From the NCBI RefSeq assembly GCF_020829495.1, contig NZ_JAIVFQ010000037.1, positions 1 to 64,000 of the forward strand: a DNA stretch of 64,000 nt, read 5' to 3'. Below, piece after piece: positions 8,259 through 17,884 of this stretch; within the stretch, counting starts at the first letter, position 1, and each line of letters starts with the position of its first letter. A program made the position numbers and the translations under genes. This DNA comes from Nostoc favosum CHAB5714 (GTDB taxonomy: Bacteria; Cyanobacteriota; Cyanobacteriia; Cyanobacteriales; Nostocaceae). Under the pieces are notes generated by a model. The model was not told where the DNA came from and did not search any database. It worked only from the letters and a program-made list of their open reading frames with translations.

Positions 8259-9377
8259 ATGATAGAAGAATTCAATACACAGGGCGCAGAGAATCTGGTT
8301 GCGATCGCTGATCAATTCGCTGGGCTAGGGAAGGTTACAGGCGTTAAAGCATTTGGAAGTGGTAATATCAATGACACCTTCTTAGTAAATCTAGATTCTT
8401 TAAAAGAACAACATTTTGTCCTGCAACGCATCAATAAGCAGGTATTTCGGCAGCCACAACTGATTATGCAGAATATGCGTACCTTCACCGAGCATGTCTG
8501 CAAACGGTTACAGCACACACCCCTGAATCGTCGCTGGGAAGTGCCACGCGTACTCTTGACCAAGGATGCTCAAGACCACTGGAGGGATGCAGACGGCTCC
8601 TTTTGGCGGGCGATCAGCTTTATTGAAGGCTCCCAATCTTTCGATACTATGCGCGATCGCTCACACGCGAAAGAAATCGGTTATGCCTTGGGGATGTTCC
8701 ACAATTTGATCAGTGATTTGCCACCAGAAAAACTCGCCGATACTCTTCAAGGATTCCATATTACACCGCTTTATCTCCAGCATTACGAAGAAGTGTTGGC
8801 GAAAACTATTGCGTGTCAATCTTCAGAAGTTAATTATTGCTTACAGTTTGTTAGCGATCGCCAAACCTTTGCATATATCCTAGAAAATGCCAAAGTTGAA
8901 GGCAAGTTACCCTTGCGTCTGATGCACGGCGATCCAAAAATCAATAACGTTATGTTTGACACTGCTACCCTGCAAGCCGTCAGCGTCATCGACCTCGACA
9001 CCGTTAAACCCGGTCTGGTACATTACGATATTGGTGATTGCCTGCGATCGGGTTGCAATCCGGCTGGAGAAGAAACTGAGAATTGGGATAGTGTTTATTT
9101 CGATACCGACCTGTGTCAGGGAATCTTACAAGGTTATCTCTCGGTAGCAAAGGCATTTCTTACTGAGAATGACTATGCATATATATACGATGCAATTCGT
9201 CTGATCGCCTTTGAACTAGGATTGAGGTTTTTTGCTGATTATTTAGCAGGGAATGTCTATTTTAAAGTTAAACACCCAGAACATAACTTGGCAAGAGCGA
9301 TCGTCCAGTTTAAGCTTACCGAAAGTATTGAATCGCAAGAAACGCAGATTTGTAATATTATTAAAGATATCAAATGA
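8259..9377 (+). CDS. phosphotransferase (APH superfamily), NahK-like sugar kinase
   Basis: A 372-aa protein-kinase-fold phosphotransferase. It shows a glycine-rich GSGNINDT loop (33-40), the catalytic HGDPKINN (223-230) and metal-binding IDLDT (245-248), followed by PGLVHYDIGD. That last segment resembles N-acetylhexosamine 1-kinase-type members more than aminoglycoside kinases. The likely reaction is ATP-dependent phosphorylation of a sugar at C1, but the substrate cannot be read from sequence. The stop overlaps the next gene's start by 4 bp (ATGA), so the two are translationally coupled. Confidence 0.8.
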   Translation: MIEEFNTQGAENLVAIADQFAGLGKVTGVKAFGSGNINDTFLVNLDSLKEQHFVLQRINKQVFRQPQLIMQNMRTFTEHVCKRLQHTPLNRRWEVPRVLLTKDAQDHWRDADGSFWRAISFIEGSQSFDTMRDRSHAKEIGYALGMFHNLISDLPPEKLADTLQGFHITPLYLQHYEEVLAKTIACQSSEVNYCLQFVSDRQTFAYILENAKVEGKLPLRLMHGDPKINNVMFDTATLQAVSVIDLDTVKPGLVHYDIGDCLRSGCNPAGEETENWDSVYFDTDLCQGILQGYLSVAKAFLTENDYAYIYDAIRLIAFELGLRFFADYLAGNVYFKVKHPEHNLARAIVQFKLTESIESQETQICNIIKDIK

Positions 9378-9913
9378 ACGACCAGACATTTTCCCTGCAA
9401 CCCTTTCCTTCTACAAAATCCCTGCCTAATTTGAAAATTGCAGGTAATATTGCCAGAAATGGTAATAAACTTGCCATCCGCTATATGCTTGAGGGCGATT
9501 TAAAAGAAATTGTAATCGCTCCACCATCAAATACTCCATCACGCAAGCATGAACTTTGGCAAGACACCTGCTTCGAGTTCTTCGTTGGCATCAAAGATTC
9601 TCAACGGTATTGGGAATTTAACCTCTCCCCCGGCGGATACTGGAATGTCTATCGCTTTGATGGATATCGTCAAGGAATGCAAGAGGAAACAGCTTTTGAA
9701 AACCTACCGTTTAATGTTCAAAATCAAGCCGATGGTTTAATACTTGTGTTGGATGTAGATTTGGATAAAATCATCTCTGTAAAGCAAGCTATTAAAGTTG
9801 GCATTACAACTGTCATCAAACATAGAGATGATGAGGTGACTTACTGGGCGTTAACTCATCGAAGTGCAGAGGCTGACTTTCATCTACGAGATAGTTTCAT
9901 CCTTGAGTTGTAA
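9374..9913 (+). CDS. DOMON-like domain protein
   Basis: A 179-aa all-beta protein matching the bacterial DOMON-like sugar/haem-binding fold: HELWQDTCFEFFVGIKDSQRYWEFNLSP in the first half, then GYWNVYRFDGYRQGM and a WALTHRSAEADFHLRDSF C-terminus. This family may bind carbohydrates. It has no signal peptide. The 4-bp overlap with the kinase-like gene upstream argues for a shared task, perhaps recognition and phosphorylation of a sugar; that is inference. Confidence 0.8.
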   Translation: MNDQTFSLQPFPSTKSLPNLKIAGNIARNGNKLAIRYMLEGDLKEIVIAPPSNTPSRKHELWQDTCFEFFVGIKDSQRYWEFNLSPGGYWNVYRFDGYRQGMQEETAFENLPFNVQNQADGLILVLDVDLDKIISVKQAIKVGITTVIKHRDDEVTYWALTHRSAEADFHLRDSFILEL

Positions 9914-10142
9914 TTTTTAAAAGTGCGATCGCACTAGCAGGCAGAAAAAATTAGGTTAAGTATCTCAACCACAGCGATATTTACACATCTTCTCCTTTAT
10001 GCTTGTTGCTTTATCACTTATATATGTAAAGAATAATGAAGCATTAACGTTATTTTAGGACAATAAATAAACTATTTTGCTTATTTCGTTTTTAATATAA
10101 ACAACCACATCCACAAAGGAATGCGGTTTCTCGGAGGAGTAG

Positions 10143-11411
10143 ATGTCAAAATACGACTTTCATTATTTTCAAGGGAGTACTCTTTCTGATCTGTTTGCTC
10201 AAGATATCACAGATGCATCTTATGGGTTTATTTTAAATTACCCTGCAACTGCCAGTTGGGCTGCTTATCCCAACCTGAAAAAATATTTTATTCAAGATGG
10301 CAGTAGTGAAGCCACCAAAACCTCCTTCGACAAGATTTGTCAGAAGGAACCTTGGAAAAATCTGGCTGTGTTAGGCGATCGCATTCCAGGAATTGTGATT
10401 ATACCACCGCCAAAGTCGCTGCTTGAATATTGGCAAGAGCATTTCGGCTTCAGCTACTCTAATAGGTCGATGATGGATCGCTTGACTTATCTGGATGATC
10501 TCAGCCACAGCGAACGCTTTGACAAACTCATTAGTCTATTTCCCTTTGATCACCTCAAACCTGAAAAACACGCTGTTGATCCAGACACTCATTATCGCTT
10601 ACTCAGCAAAGTAACTCTAGCCGAATTGGGGGTGCAATGTCCGAAATACAAGAGCTATAATCTGCACCAAGTAAATATCGAAGACATTCAGTTACCACAA
10701 TACCCCTACTTAATTAAAACGTCCCACGGACTCTCAGGAGAAGGCACTTATATCATCAAAAGTTCCAGTGATTTGAACTACTGCCTTGAAGAAATTAGGA
10801 AATATCTTGATATTAAGTTGCTTGATACGATTATTGTTTCGGAGTTCGTCAAGAACGAGGTGCAGAATTACTGCGTACAGTTTTATGTCAACAAGGCAGG
10901 AGAGATAACCCTCATCGGCACTACCAGCCAACTCGTCACTCCAGAAGGCAACTATTTAGGGGGACTGATTGACTACCGCAACACTGACATGAGCAAGTTC
11001 TTTGAGATGATTGCTAACGTTGGTCAGTATGCTCACAAACAGGGTTATTTCGGCATGATTGGCTTTGATGTGTTGGAAGACCAAGACGGACAATTTTATG
11101 CGATCGATGCCAATTTCCGAGTCAATGGCTCGACTCCGTTGTGCTTACAGCGTAATACCCTAGTGGGATTGGGAAAGGGAGTAGCTAAATATTCCAGTGA
11201 TTACCGCATGGAAGGAACATTGGATTCAATTTTAGTCAGCTTAAAAGCAGAACTAGATCGCAAGGATTTAATCATTCTGTCGGCTTTAGAGAAGATAAAA
11301 TACGGAAAAATCAACACCGATATTTATGCGATCGTTACTGGAGAAACTATCCAGGAAATGCAGCATATCGAGCATAAATTACAGAATAAGGGATTACAAT
11401 GGCTTCCTTAA
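10143..11411 (+). CDS. ATP-grasp ligase with preATP-grasp domain
   Basis: A 422-aa ATP-grasp enzyme preceded by a strong ribosome binding site (GGAGGAG, 4 nt before the ATG). The first approximately 140 residues form an unusual preATP-grasp region. The glycine-rich nucleotide loop is KTSHGLSGEGTYII (192-205), and the metal-binding end is FYAIDANFRVNGS (318-330) with Asp322, Asn324 and Arg326. Such enzymes join a carboxylate to an amine, thiol or other nucleophile through an acyl phosphate. The substrate is unknown. The convergent MFS transporter gene downstream could export the product, which would make a minimal small-molecule locus. Confidence 0.8.
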   Translation: MSKYDFHYFQGSTLSDLFAQDITDASYGFILNYPATASWAAYPNLKKYFIQDGSSEATKTSFDKICQKEPWKNLAVLGDRIPGIVIIPPPKSLLEYWQEHFGFSYSNRSMMDRLTYLDDLSHSERFDKLISLFPFDHLKPEKHAVDPDTHYRLLSKVTLAELGVQCPKYKSYNLHQVNIEDIQLPQYPYLIKTSHGLSGEGTYIIKSSSDLNYCLEEIRKYLDIKLLDTIIVSEFVKNEVQNYCVQFYVNKAGEITLIGTTSQLVTPEGNYLGGLIDYRNTDMSKFFEMIANVGQYAHKQGYFGMIGFDVLEDQDGQFYAIDANFRVNGSTPLCLQRNTLVGLGKGVAKYSSDYRMEGTLDSILVSLKAELDRKDLIILSALEKIKYGKINTDIYAIVTGETIQEMQHIEHKLQNKGLQWLP

Positions 11412-11486
11412 ATAGCACCACTGTTGATATCTGGTCTTAGAAAGCCTTGTTGAACATAAAAACTGGTGTTTTTTGCCCAAGTCCTA

Positions 11487-11626
11487 AGAGGATGTCTGTA
11501 AATCTCTTGTATACATCGAACGCTTAGAATTCTCCTTTTTAAGGGGGAATTTTAAACTCTTATTTTCCCTTTTTTAAAGTGGGTAGGGGGAATCAGCAAA
11601 TATTTGATATTTCTCAGATATCCTCT
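11487..11626. repeat. 140-bp inverted-repeat element
   Basis: Imperfect 12-bp ends AGAGGATGTCTG and TCAGATATCCTCT bound a segment with CCTTTTTAAGGGGG and CCCTTTTTTAAAGTGGG self-complementary runs. It resembles a miniature element, but only one copy is seen here and no target duplication is clear. Confidence 0.55.
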
Positions 11627-11834
11627 AAAGGTAATTAACTTCGGTTTATACAGTTGAGTAGAGGAAAAAGTGAAAAAAATAACTTAGAATACTACGATTT
11701 GAATGCAGATAAATGGTGGAAGGAAGACGAAACTTTATATCTGTCTAAGTCTACATGAATTGCCCCTACGTGAAAATAAGGGTTTCGGCTATTGTTTGCG
11801 TAAGTCCTGACTATAAATATTTTCTGATTAACAG

Positions 11835-11973
11835 GCAATACTGCGTAGGTTCTGCCTAAAAGATAACTCCAATGTAGGTTGGGTTGAGGAACGAAACCCA
11901 ACATTTTCAGGGGTTTGTTGGGTAACACTTAAGTTCAACCCAACCTACAAATTTTCTTAACCGAGCAGTATTG
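11835..11973. repeat. CAATACTGC inverted-repeat element with 9-bp target duplication
   Basis: The ends CAATACTGC and GCAGTATTG are inverted repeats, and a 9-bp direct repeat GATTAACAG (11826-11834 and 11974-11982) flanks the unit. Inside, GTAGGTTGGGTT pairs with AACCCAACCTAC. The right end (TTAACCGAGCAGTATTG) resembles the ends of the elements at 24646 and 39286, suggesting one family. Confidence 0.75.
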
Positions 11974-12126
11974 GATTAACAGTGATTAAGTTGTATTGGA
12001 AATTACATTTGACCTTAATAGTATACAGAGCCTTTTATAGATGAAAATTTTATAGTAATTAAGTATAACAAGATAAATATTATTTATTACTTTATTTAAA
12101 TATATTTAATAAGGATAAAAAGCCGT

Positions 12127-12303
12127 ATGCACAATGGGCAATGGGATGTTGGCTACAGCGATGAAGAGTTATCTACATGGGCCGAGCGTATCCGTTCATT
12201 TCTGAGGCAGAGGATTAACGTTTATGTTTACTTCAATAACCATCTCAATGGACATGCTATTCATGATGCTCAGAAATTGTATATTTTGCTGCGATGTTGT
12301 TGA
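12127..12303 (+). pseudogene. DUF72 gene, 3' fragment
   Basis: The 58 codons encode a clear DUF72-family C-terminus: GYSDEELSTWAERIRSF followed by VYVYFNNHLNGHAIHDAQKL. Upstream the sequence is AT-rich and lacks the rest of the roughly 240-aa protein, so this is the surviving 3' end of a lost gene. It sits in a 968-bp gap (11412-12379) with two inverted-repeat elements and no intact gene. Confidence 0.75.
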
Positions 12304-12379
12304 AATAAGTGTTGCTCTGAACTTAATATTAGAGGCAGGTAAGAAAAGGCAACCCCTGCCCCTATTAATAGTTAAAAAC

Positions 12380-13846
12380 TTATTCCTCAACTTCAATAAG
12401 ATTAGTTGACTGCCTGATGGGAAAAAGGACTCGCATGAGCTGACCCACTGGTACTGAGCGCTGCTCTTGAACAAAAGCCAAAAACACAAGTGCAGCCATT
12501 CGTAGTAAGCCTGAGAGAACAAACAACCCTAGCAAACCTTCGATAAAAGGTAGAGTCGTTAGAAAGCTACCAACACTGATACCCATTGCTCCAGTTATAC
12601 CAGCAACTGCGCCTGCGATCGCAAAGTAACTAGATTGATAACGCACCGGTGATATTCCCATCATCAGATTGTTGGTACACAAATCAATTGCCGCCCACGT
12701 CCCGCCAGCTAGTATATGCAACAACGGTAACCAGATCCAAAAAGAAATTTGATCGCTTCCAACTCCCAGCCACAGCAGAGGCGTCACCGCCACCAAGACT
12801 CCCACTAATAACAGGAGTGGACGATTCCCAATTCGGTCGGCCAGTTTCCCCCACAAAAGCAGCATTAACATGTTCGCACCAGTTCCTAAACCGTGATAAA
12901 TTGTTACCACACTAATATCTATATCCAGGTTATCCAGCATATAGAGGTTAAAGAAGGGAGCGCTGATGTTAACAGCAAAGCACCAGATGCTCAGGTAAAG
13001 TACAAACTTGCAAAAATTAGCATCTTTAAGAAAGCTAAAATCTATACCCTGAGACTGCGGTTGGGATGTGTCTGAACCCGTGGCTGTTAAAAGCTGCGGG
13101 TTTACATCCGTCATCCAGAACTGACAGATTTGACTGATTAGCCCTAGCAAAATTCCTAGAACCAACATTGCACCATAGCCTTGAAGTGTTCCACTAGGCC
13201 AAACCGATACTGCTAAACCTAGCAACGGCACACCAATAAGGTTAGTCAACCCGACAACACTATTGCGAAAACCGAAATATCGCCCCCGCAACCGCTGAGG
13301 TACTAACACAGCCGACCACCCAAGCCAAGGCGCACGACCGAAAGCTTCAATGATATTACTTACCAAGAGAATTGCCAAAGTCAACTCTACTACTTGGTAT
13401 CCAGCTAGATGAGATGAAGTAACCAAAACAATCGCTGGCAGAAGAATCAACCACACCAACCGCGATGGGATGAAAATACACAGGAAATACCAGCGAAAGC
13501 TGGTAGTTCGGTTTACCAAATATGCTCCCAGTGGTTGAAGCAGATTCACCATCTGAGGGATAGCAGCCAGCAGACCAATTTGTACTGGCCCAGCACCTAA
13601 CTCTAGCAAGAAATTACTGAGCAACGCGCCGCCGATGACACTATAAAAAATCGTAGCAAAGACACTCTCATAAGTTAGCGCTTCAAGGCTTTTGCGAATT
13701 TCTAGCTTAGGAATTTTCAAAAACAGTTTCGGAGTTGGAAAAAGTACCGTCTCCGTTAATGCCCTATCCTCTGAGACTTCTTGAATAGGGACAGGGGGAA
13801 GAGAACTAGCTTCTACTGAAATGTCATCTTCTTGGGACTGAACCAT
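12380..13846 (-). CDS. MFS transporter
   Basis: A 488-aa inner-membrane protein with about 12 predicted membrane segments after an approximately 50-residue polar N-terminus. The pattern is that of the major facilitator superfamily, with a loop motif RLRGRYFGFR near the middle of the first half and GKLADRIGNRPLLLL after the seventh segment. Substrate cannot be read. It is convergent with the ATP-grasp gene, separated by a repeat-rich gap. Confidence 0.85.
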   Translation of the reverse strand: MVQSQEDDISVEASSLPPVPIQEVSEDRALTETVLFPTPKLFLKIPKLEIRKSLEALTYESVFATIFYSVIGGALLSNFLLELGAGPVQIGLLAAIPQMVNLLQPLGAYLVNRTTSFRWYFLCIFIPSRLVWLILLPAIVLVTSSHLAGYQVVELTLAILLVSNIIEAFGRAPWLGWSAVLVPQRLRGRYFGFRNSVVGLTNLIGVPLLGLAVSVWPSGTLQGYGAMLVLGILLGLISQICQFWMTDVNPQLLTATGSDTSQPQSQGIDFSFLKDANFCKFVLYLSIWCFAVNISAPFFNLYMLDNLDIDISVVTIYHGLGTGANMLMLLLWGKLADRIGNRPLLLLVGVLVAVTPLLWLGVGSDQISFWIWLPLLHILAGGTWAAIDLCTNNLMMGISPVRYQSSYFAIAGAVAGITGAMGISVGSFLTTLPFIEGLLGLFVLSGLLRMAALVFLAFVQEQRSVPVGQLMRVLFPIRQSTNLIEVEE

Positions 13847-13972
13847 ATTATCTAATCAATATTTAGAGAGTTAAATTGTTATAGCTACTATTAGACACAA
13901 TTAGTAAAACTTATATAATATTTCATCAATAAGCTTTAACGCATTGCAATTCCTTACTTGTCCGGAAGACTA

Positions 13973-14322
13973 GGGCGTGTTCTCAAACTACTCGTTTAGC
14001 CTCCTAAATTTTGAGATGCCCCTAAATCCAAGCCACTTGCTCTACTTGGGGAGACACCAGACGCTCATTCGCCCTACAGCCCCTTGGGCATCCTACGGCA
14101 GGCATCTTCCCTTCTCCCAAAGGGAGAGGCTAGCGCCTACCGTAGGATGCCCGAACGCGAATTTATGTTGAGCGGAGTCGAAACACAGCGTCTCCTTTAG
14201 GAGAAGGGCTGTAAGCATAAGACCGCAAGACCGTATCCCCTTAAAAACACTTGATTCAGAGTCTCTTAAAGCCCCCCTTTTTAAGGGGGGTTGGGGGGAT
14301 CTAAGACTTTAAAAACACGCCC
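13973..14322. mobile_element. non-autonomous element with IS5-type ends, 350 bp
   Basis: The ends GGGCGTGTTCTCAAACT and AAAAACACGCCC match the terminal repeats of the IS5-type element at 1611-2490, and TA flanks both sides. No transposase is encoded. The interior has hairpin-rich sequence, including an ATCCTACGGCAGGC/CCTACCGTAGGAT stem and a CCCCCCTTTTTAAGGGGGG palindrome. It is probably a derivative mobilised in trans by an IS427-like transposase. Confidence 0.8.
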
Positions 14323-14876
14323 TAGTTCATAGTAAGTATTGAGTAAGTATTGACTATAAATTGCTTTCGCAGAGAAGACAGGCATATAGGTGCGCTTGGG
14401 CTTCTAATCAAAAAAGCCAATTAATTGACATAAATTTAATTCTATCTATAGAGATTTCGCTAGAAACTTCCTTATATAAATATTTTTAGCAAATAATTGA
14501 TATTTTGTGGAGAGATAATAATCCGTATTTGCCAAATTCAGTCTTAAGAATTAATACCTTTGCAGAGGAATCTTAAAATTTAGCTGGCACTAGTACACAT
14601 AGACATAAATAATGCTGAATTATAACCAATAATTAGGATTGGGGTTTAAGTTGGGCTTCTTTGAGTAATTTTACTAGATGACATGGAGATAGAATTTCCA
14701 AGATACCCTGTTTGTCTATTTAACCTGCTAATTCCAGCAATGCAAAATAACGAATATGGAACCAATTGCATAAGCCTTGAGGAAATTATTCATTGGAAAT
14801 TTCTATCGTGAGGTATCATTGCTCATTCTACGGAATGTGCCACGATCGCAGTAAGTATAAGTAATCAAAATTTTTT
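14323..14876. other. AT-rich non-coding region upstream of KAP gene
   Basis: About 550 bp with no credible gene. It is AT-rich and probably includes the promoter of the KAP NTPase gene. I see no repeat, RNA gene or hairpin that I can support. Confidence 0.5.
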
Positions 14877-16625
14877 ATGGCACAGACGGAAATTAACGAT
14901 ATATCGGCAGATAGCTCCTTAGTTGATCCAGAAAAAGACCTACTAGGACATGCGAACTTTGCCAAGTATCTAGCGGAAAGTATTTGCAAAATGACCTATC
15001 CTGAAGGTTTCGTTATTGCAGTTTACGGTTCTTGGAACTCTGGCAAATCTACATTATTAAACTTTGTAGTTCACTATCTTCAGCAAAAGCCAGAGGAGGA
15101 GAAACCAATCATCGTTCCTTTTAATCCCTGGTTATTGTCTGGACACGAAAATATCACAAGGCGCTTTTTTGACCAATTAAAAAACGTTTTAAGCCAAGAG
15201 TCATCTGTGCCAAAAGGTTTGAGAGAGAGAGTAGCTGATTTTGCCGCCATTATTTCAGATATTCCTCTACCTTATGCTCAAACTGGCAAGGCATTAGCAG
15301 CATTATTGGACGATAAGGACAAGGAAGCTGCCGAATTAAAAGAAGAAGTAGAAGACACGTTAGTACAGCAGCAACGGCGAGTAGTCGTCACAATTGACGA
15401 TATTGATCGGTTGGCTACAGAAGATATCAAGCAGTTATTTCGTATTTTTAAAGCAATGCGAAATTTTACTAATCTTGTCTATCTTTTGGTTTTTGATAAA
15501 GAAATTGTAATGAGAAAAATTGCAGATACTAAAGAAATATCTGAAGAAACATACTTAGAAAAAATTATTCAAGTTAGTTTTGAGTTACCTATTCCTGATA
15601 AAACCTCACTTCGTAGGCTGCTTTTTGAAAAGCTTGATAACATATTTAGTCAAACACCAAAACAACAAATTAACCAAACTCGGTGGGGTGATGTTTACTT
15701 TCAAGGAATAGAACATTTTGTTACTAACATCCGCGGTATTGTTCGTTTGGTTAACACTTTAACAGTGACGTATCCAGTAGTAAAAGATGAAGTAAACCCT
15801 GTTGATTTTATTGCTATTGAGTCTTTGCGAGTTTTTTGCCCCAAGATATATAGTATAATCCATCAAAATCCTCATATTTTTGTAGGAAAGGTAAACCTTT
15901 CAATAGACGAACTCAAAAATCTTCTGAATACCTGGATTGCTCAACTGCGAGATGAAGACAAGCAGCCCATTACAAACCTGCTAATGCTCCTTTTTCCTAA
16001 GTTAAAATTCATTTTGGGTAATACTTATCTAGATGAAAAGCAAGAGTTGGAATGGCGCGAACAGCTACGTGTGTGTAGTTTAGAAATATTTCCTATTTAC
16101 TTTCGTCTGTCGTTATCAGCAGGTGAATTATCTAATATTCAGATAAAAATCATCCTTGGTTTGGTTGAAAATACAGAGAAATTTAGAAATTATCTGATAG
16201 AACTTGCTAAACAAAAACTTCCAAACGGCACAACGCAAGCCAGGCTGTTTATAGAACAGCTAGAAAATTCCACTGAAGAAATTCCTGTGAATTACATCCC
16301 TTCAGTTGTAGAAGCTTTGTTTGATGTAAGTGAGCAATTATTATCTCAAGATGATGAATCTCATAGCATTCTTGCTTTTGGCAATGAAGTTATCATTAGT
16401 CGTTGTATCTCGCAACTCTTGCGTCAAATTAATGAAACATCACGGTTTGAGTTACTAAAAAAAGTAATTACCCAAGGGAAAGGGTTACCAATAATTAATC
16501 ATGAAATTGCAATACTAAAAGAGCAACAAAGTCAATACAGTACAGATAAATCTAACTATGAAGAGAAATGGCTTGTGAACGCACAGCACCTCAAAGAACT
16601 AGAAGAAATGACTACCAAAATATAG
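14877..16625 (+). CDS. KAP family P-loop NTPase
   Basis: A 582-aa STAND-like NTPase. Walker A is GSWNSGKST (51-59), the KAP-typical VPFNPWLLSG follows (80-89), and Walker B is VVVTIDDIDRL (169-179), with a KAMRNFTNLVYLLVFD sensor region after it. KAP proteins often carry membrane segments inserted between Walker A and B. Here that part is only a short amphipathic/charged stretch, so this looks soluble. Some KAP proteins act in phage exclusion and others at membranes. The gene stands alone among mobile elements and gene fragments, which fits an accessory or defence role but does not prove it. Confidence 0.85.
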   Translation: MAQTEINDISADSSLVDPEKDLLGHANFAKYLAESICKMTYPEGFVIAVYGSWNSGKSTLLNFVVHYLQQKPEEEKPIIVPFNPWLLSGHENITRRFFDQLKNVLSQESSVPKGLRERVADFAAIISDIPLPYAQTGKALAALLDDKDKEAAELKEEVEDTLVQQQRRVVVTIDDIDRLATEDIKQLFRIFKAMRNFTNLVYLLVFDKEIVMRKIADTKEISEETYLEKIIQVSFELPIPDKTSLRRLLFEKLDNIFSQTPKQQINQTRWGDVYFQGIEHFVTNIRGIVRLVNTLTVTYPVVKDEVNPVDFIAIESLRVFCPKIYSIIHQNPHIFVGKVNLSIDELKNLLNTWIAQLRDEDKQPITNLLMLLFPKLKFILGNTYLDEKQELEWREQLRVCSLEIFPIYFRLSLSAGELSNIQIKIILGLVENTEKFRNYLIELAKQKLPNGTTQARLFIEQLENSTEEIPVNYIPSVVEALFDVSEQLLSQDDESHSILAFGNEVIISRCISQLLRQINETSRFELLKKVITQGKGLPIINHEIAILKEQQSQYSTDKSNYEEKWLVNAQHLKELEEMTTKI

Positions 16626-16704
16626 GTAAAAACTGATACTACCTATAACTAATATAAAATCTGGATTGATTTATAGTGTTTCTTGGTTGCGTACAATATA
16701 GTAA

Positions 16705-17085
16705 CAAAAGTGGGTTAAAAATAAACTGGCGCAGTATTCGCCCAATCTTCAACATTCAATCATCGCCCGTCATGTAGAAAGTCCGGCTGAGTTGGGAGAA
16801 CGCTTAGGGACTTATAAAGGTAATTATTACCACATCGATATGACCTTAGAACAAATGCTTTGCTTCCGTCCGTTACCGGAATTAGCTAACTACAAAACAC
16901 CAATTGATAACTTGTATCTTACTGGTGCTGGAACTCATCCGGGTGGTTCAATTTCTGGTTTACCGGGACGCAACTGTGCGCGTGTGTTTTTGCATAATGA
17001 GCAACCCATCGCCCAGAAAATCAAGGAAGCGGGAGGTTCAATTAAATCTGCTTTCGCATCTGTCTTGAGGAGTGAATCAGACTAA
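16705..17085 (+). pseudogene. CrtO-like carotenoid oxidoreductase, 3' fragment
   Basis: The frame is open from about 16705 and encodes the C-terminus of a phytoene-desaturase-like flavoprotein closest to CrtO beta-carotene ketolases: GTYKGNYYHIDMTLEQM, FRPLPELANYKTPI, and LYLTGAGTHPGGSISGLPGRNC, the FAD-binding tail motif. About 400 N-terminal residues with the dinucleotide-binding fold are missing and no good start exists. The stop TAA overlaps the first base of the inverted-repeat element at 17085. The fragment follows the KAP gene directly. Confidence 0.85.
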
Positions 17086-17221
17086 TATCATGTCCGCTTG
17101 ATTGCTTATTAAACCCGAAGAACCCCAAAGAGCCAAAGCTGTGCTTTGTCTCCCCTCCCCGCAAGCAGGAGAGGTTGGGGGTGGGGTTCTTTTATTATGG
17201 GTAATTTGGCGGACATGATAT
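17085..17221 (+). repeat. ATATCATGTCCGC inverted-repeat element, 137 bp
   Basis: Perfect 13-bp ends (ATATCATGTCCGC and GCGGACATGATAT) enclose a GAACCCC/GGGGTTC-rich palindromic interior with a CCCCTCCCCGC region. Same family as 49889-50026, 52677-52814 (inverted), 24867-24995 (different interior) and degenerate 5161-5290. The remaining 265 bp to the next gene hold nothing I can support. Confidence 0.9.
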
Positions 17222-17486
17222 AAGAGGCTGTTTGTAAAAAAAGTAAATAGCATCAGGAGATTGCATCACTTCAAAGTGGAGTCTGAAGTAGGTAAACGAC
17301 GACAGATGATATTTTGTGAAGTTTGTTGATCAAGTTCCTGATGCTTCTTCGCCGAAAGTATCAAAAGTCTAGACAATGCTTACAGATACTTCCTGTGACG
17401 CTTCCAGATTCCCCAATAGACAGAGAACTGCAACCGTAATAGTAACTAAGATGTGGGTGTAGGAGAGTTATTAAGGAATGTTTTTA

Positions 17487-17756
17487 ATGGCAACTGAAAC
17501 TAATAAAACGCTTGAATTATCTACTGAAGCTAAAGCCTATAATGGTGTCGATCGCAATGCTTGGATTCTTGGGTGGAATCCCCAACAAGAGTTAGCCAGA
17601 GTTTATAGCGATCGCCTCCAGCAGAGCTATTATTTACTCATACTAGAAGGCTCAGAAGAAGAGATTCATCGCGCCGAACCAATACTACGCGATCGGGGTA
17701 TTGAATATTGGGGCATTTATGATTCCCCGCAGGCTTCAAATTGTGGGGTAAATTAG
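17487..17756 (+). CDS. small conserved-looking protein, unknown
   Basis: The preferred ATG (MATETNK) has AAGGA nine bases upstream; an in-frame ATG nine bases earlier lies too close to it. The 89-aa product is acidic and soluble, with WILGWNPQQELARVYSDRL and IHRAEPILRDRGIEYWGIYD. The second part has an alternating beta/alpha look. I do not recognise a family. It lies 130 bp upstream of the phaE-like gene on the same strand, so a link to polyhydroxybutyrate metabolism is possible but unproven. Confidence 0.65.
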   Translation: MATETNKTLELSTEAKAYNGVDRNAWILGWNPQQELARVYSDRLQQSYYLLILEGSEEEIHRAEPILRDRGIEYWGIYDSPQASNCGVN

Positions 17757-17884
17757 TGCTTTGTTAAAACAAAAACCTTTTTCACAGGTGTTGCTATATC
17801 TGTGCATTGAATCCAGAATTTTTAACAAATTCTTATAGCGGTTATTGTGCGGATTATCTTAGGAAAAATAACGGAGTAAACCTA

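Noticed and set aside
11692..11928. 78-codon minus-strand reading frame
   Set aside because: Made largely of the GTAGGTTGGGTT repeat inside a mobile-like element.
13977..14171. 64-codon reading frame
   Set aside because: Lies within the non-autonomous IS5-type element and its hairpins.
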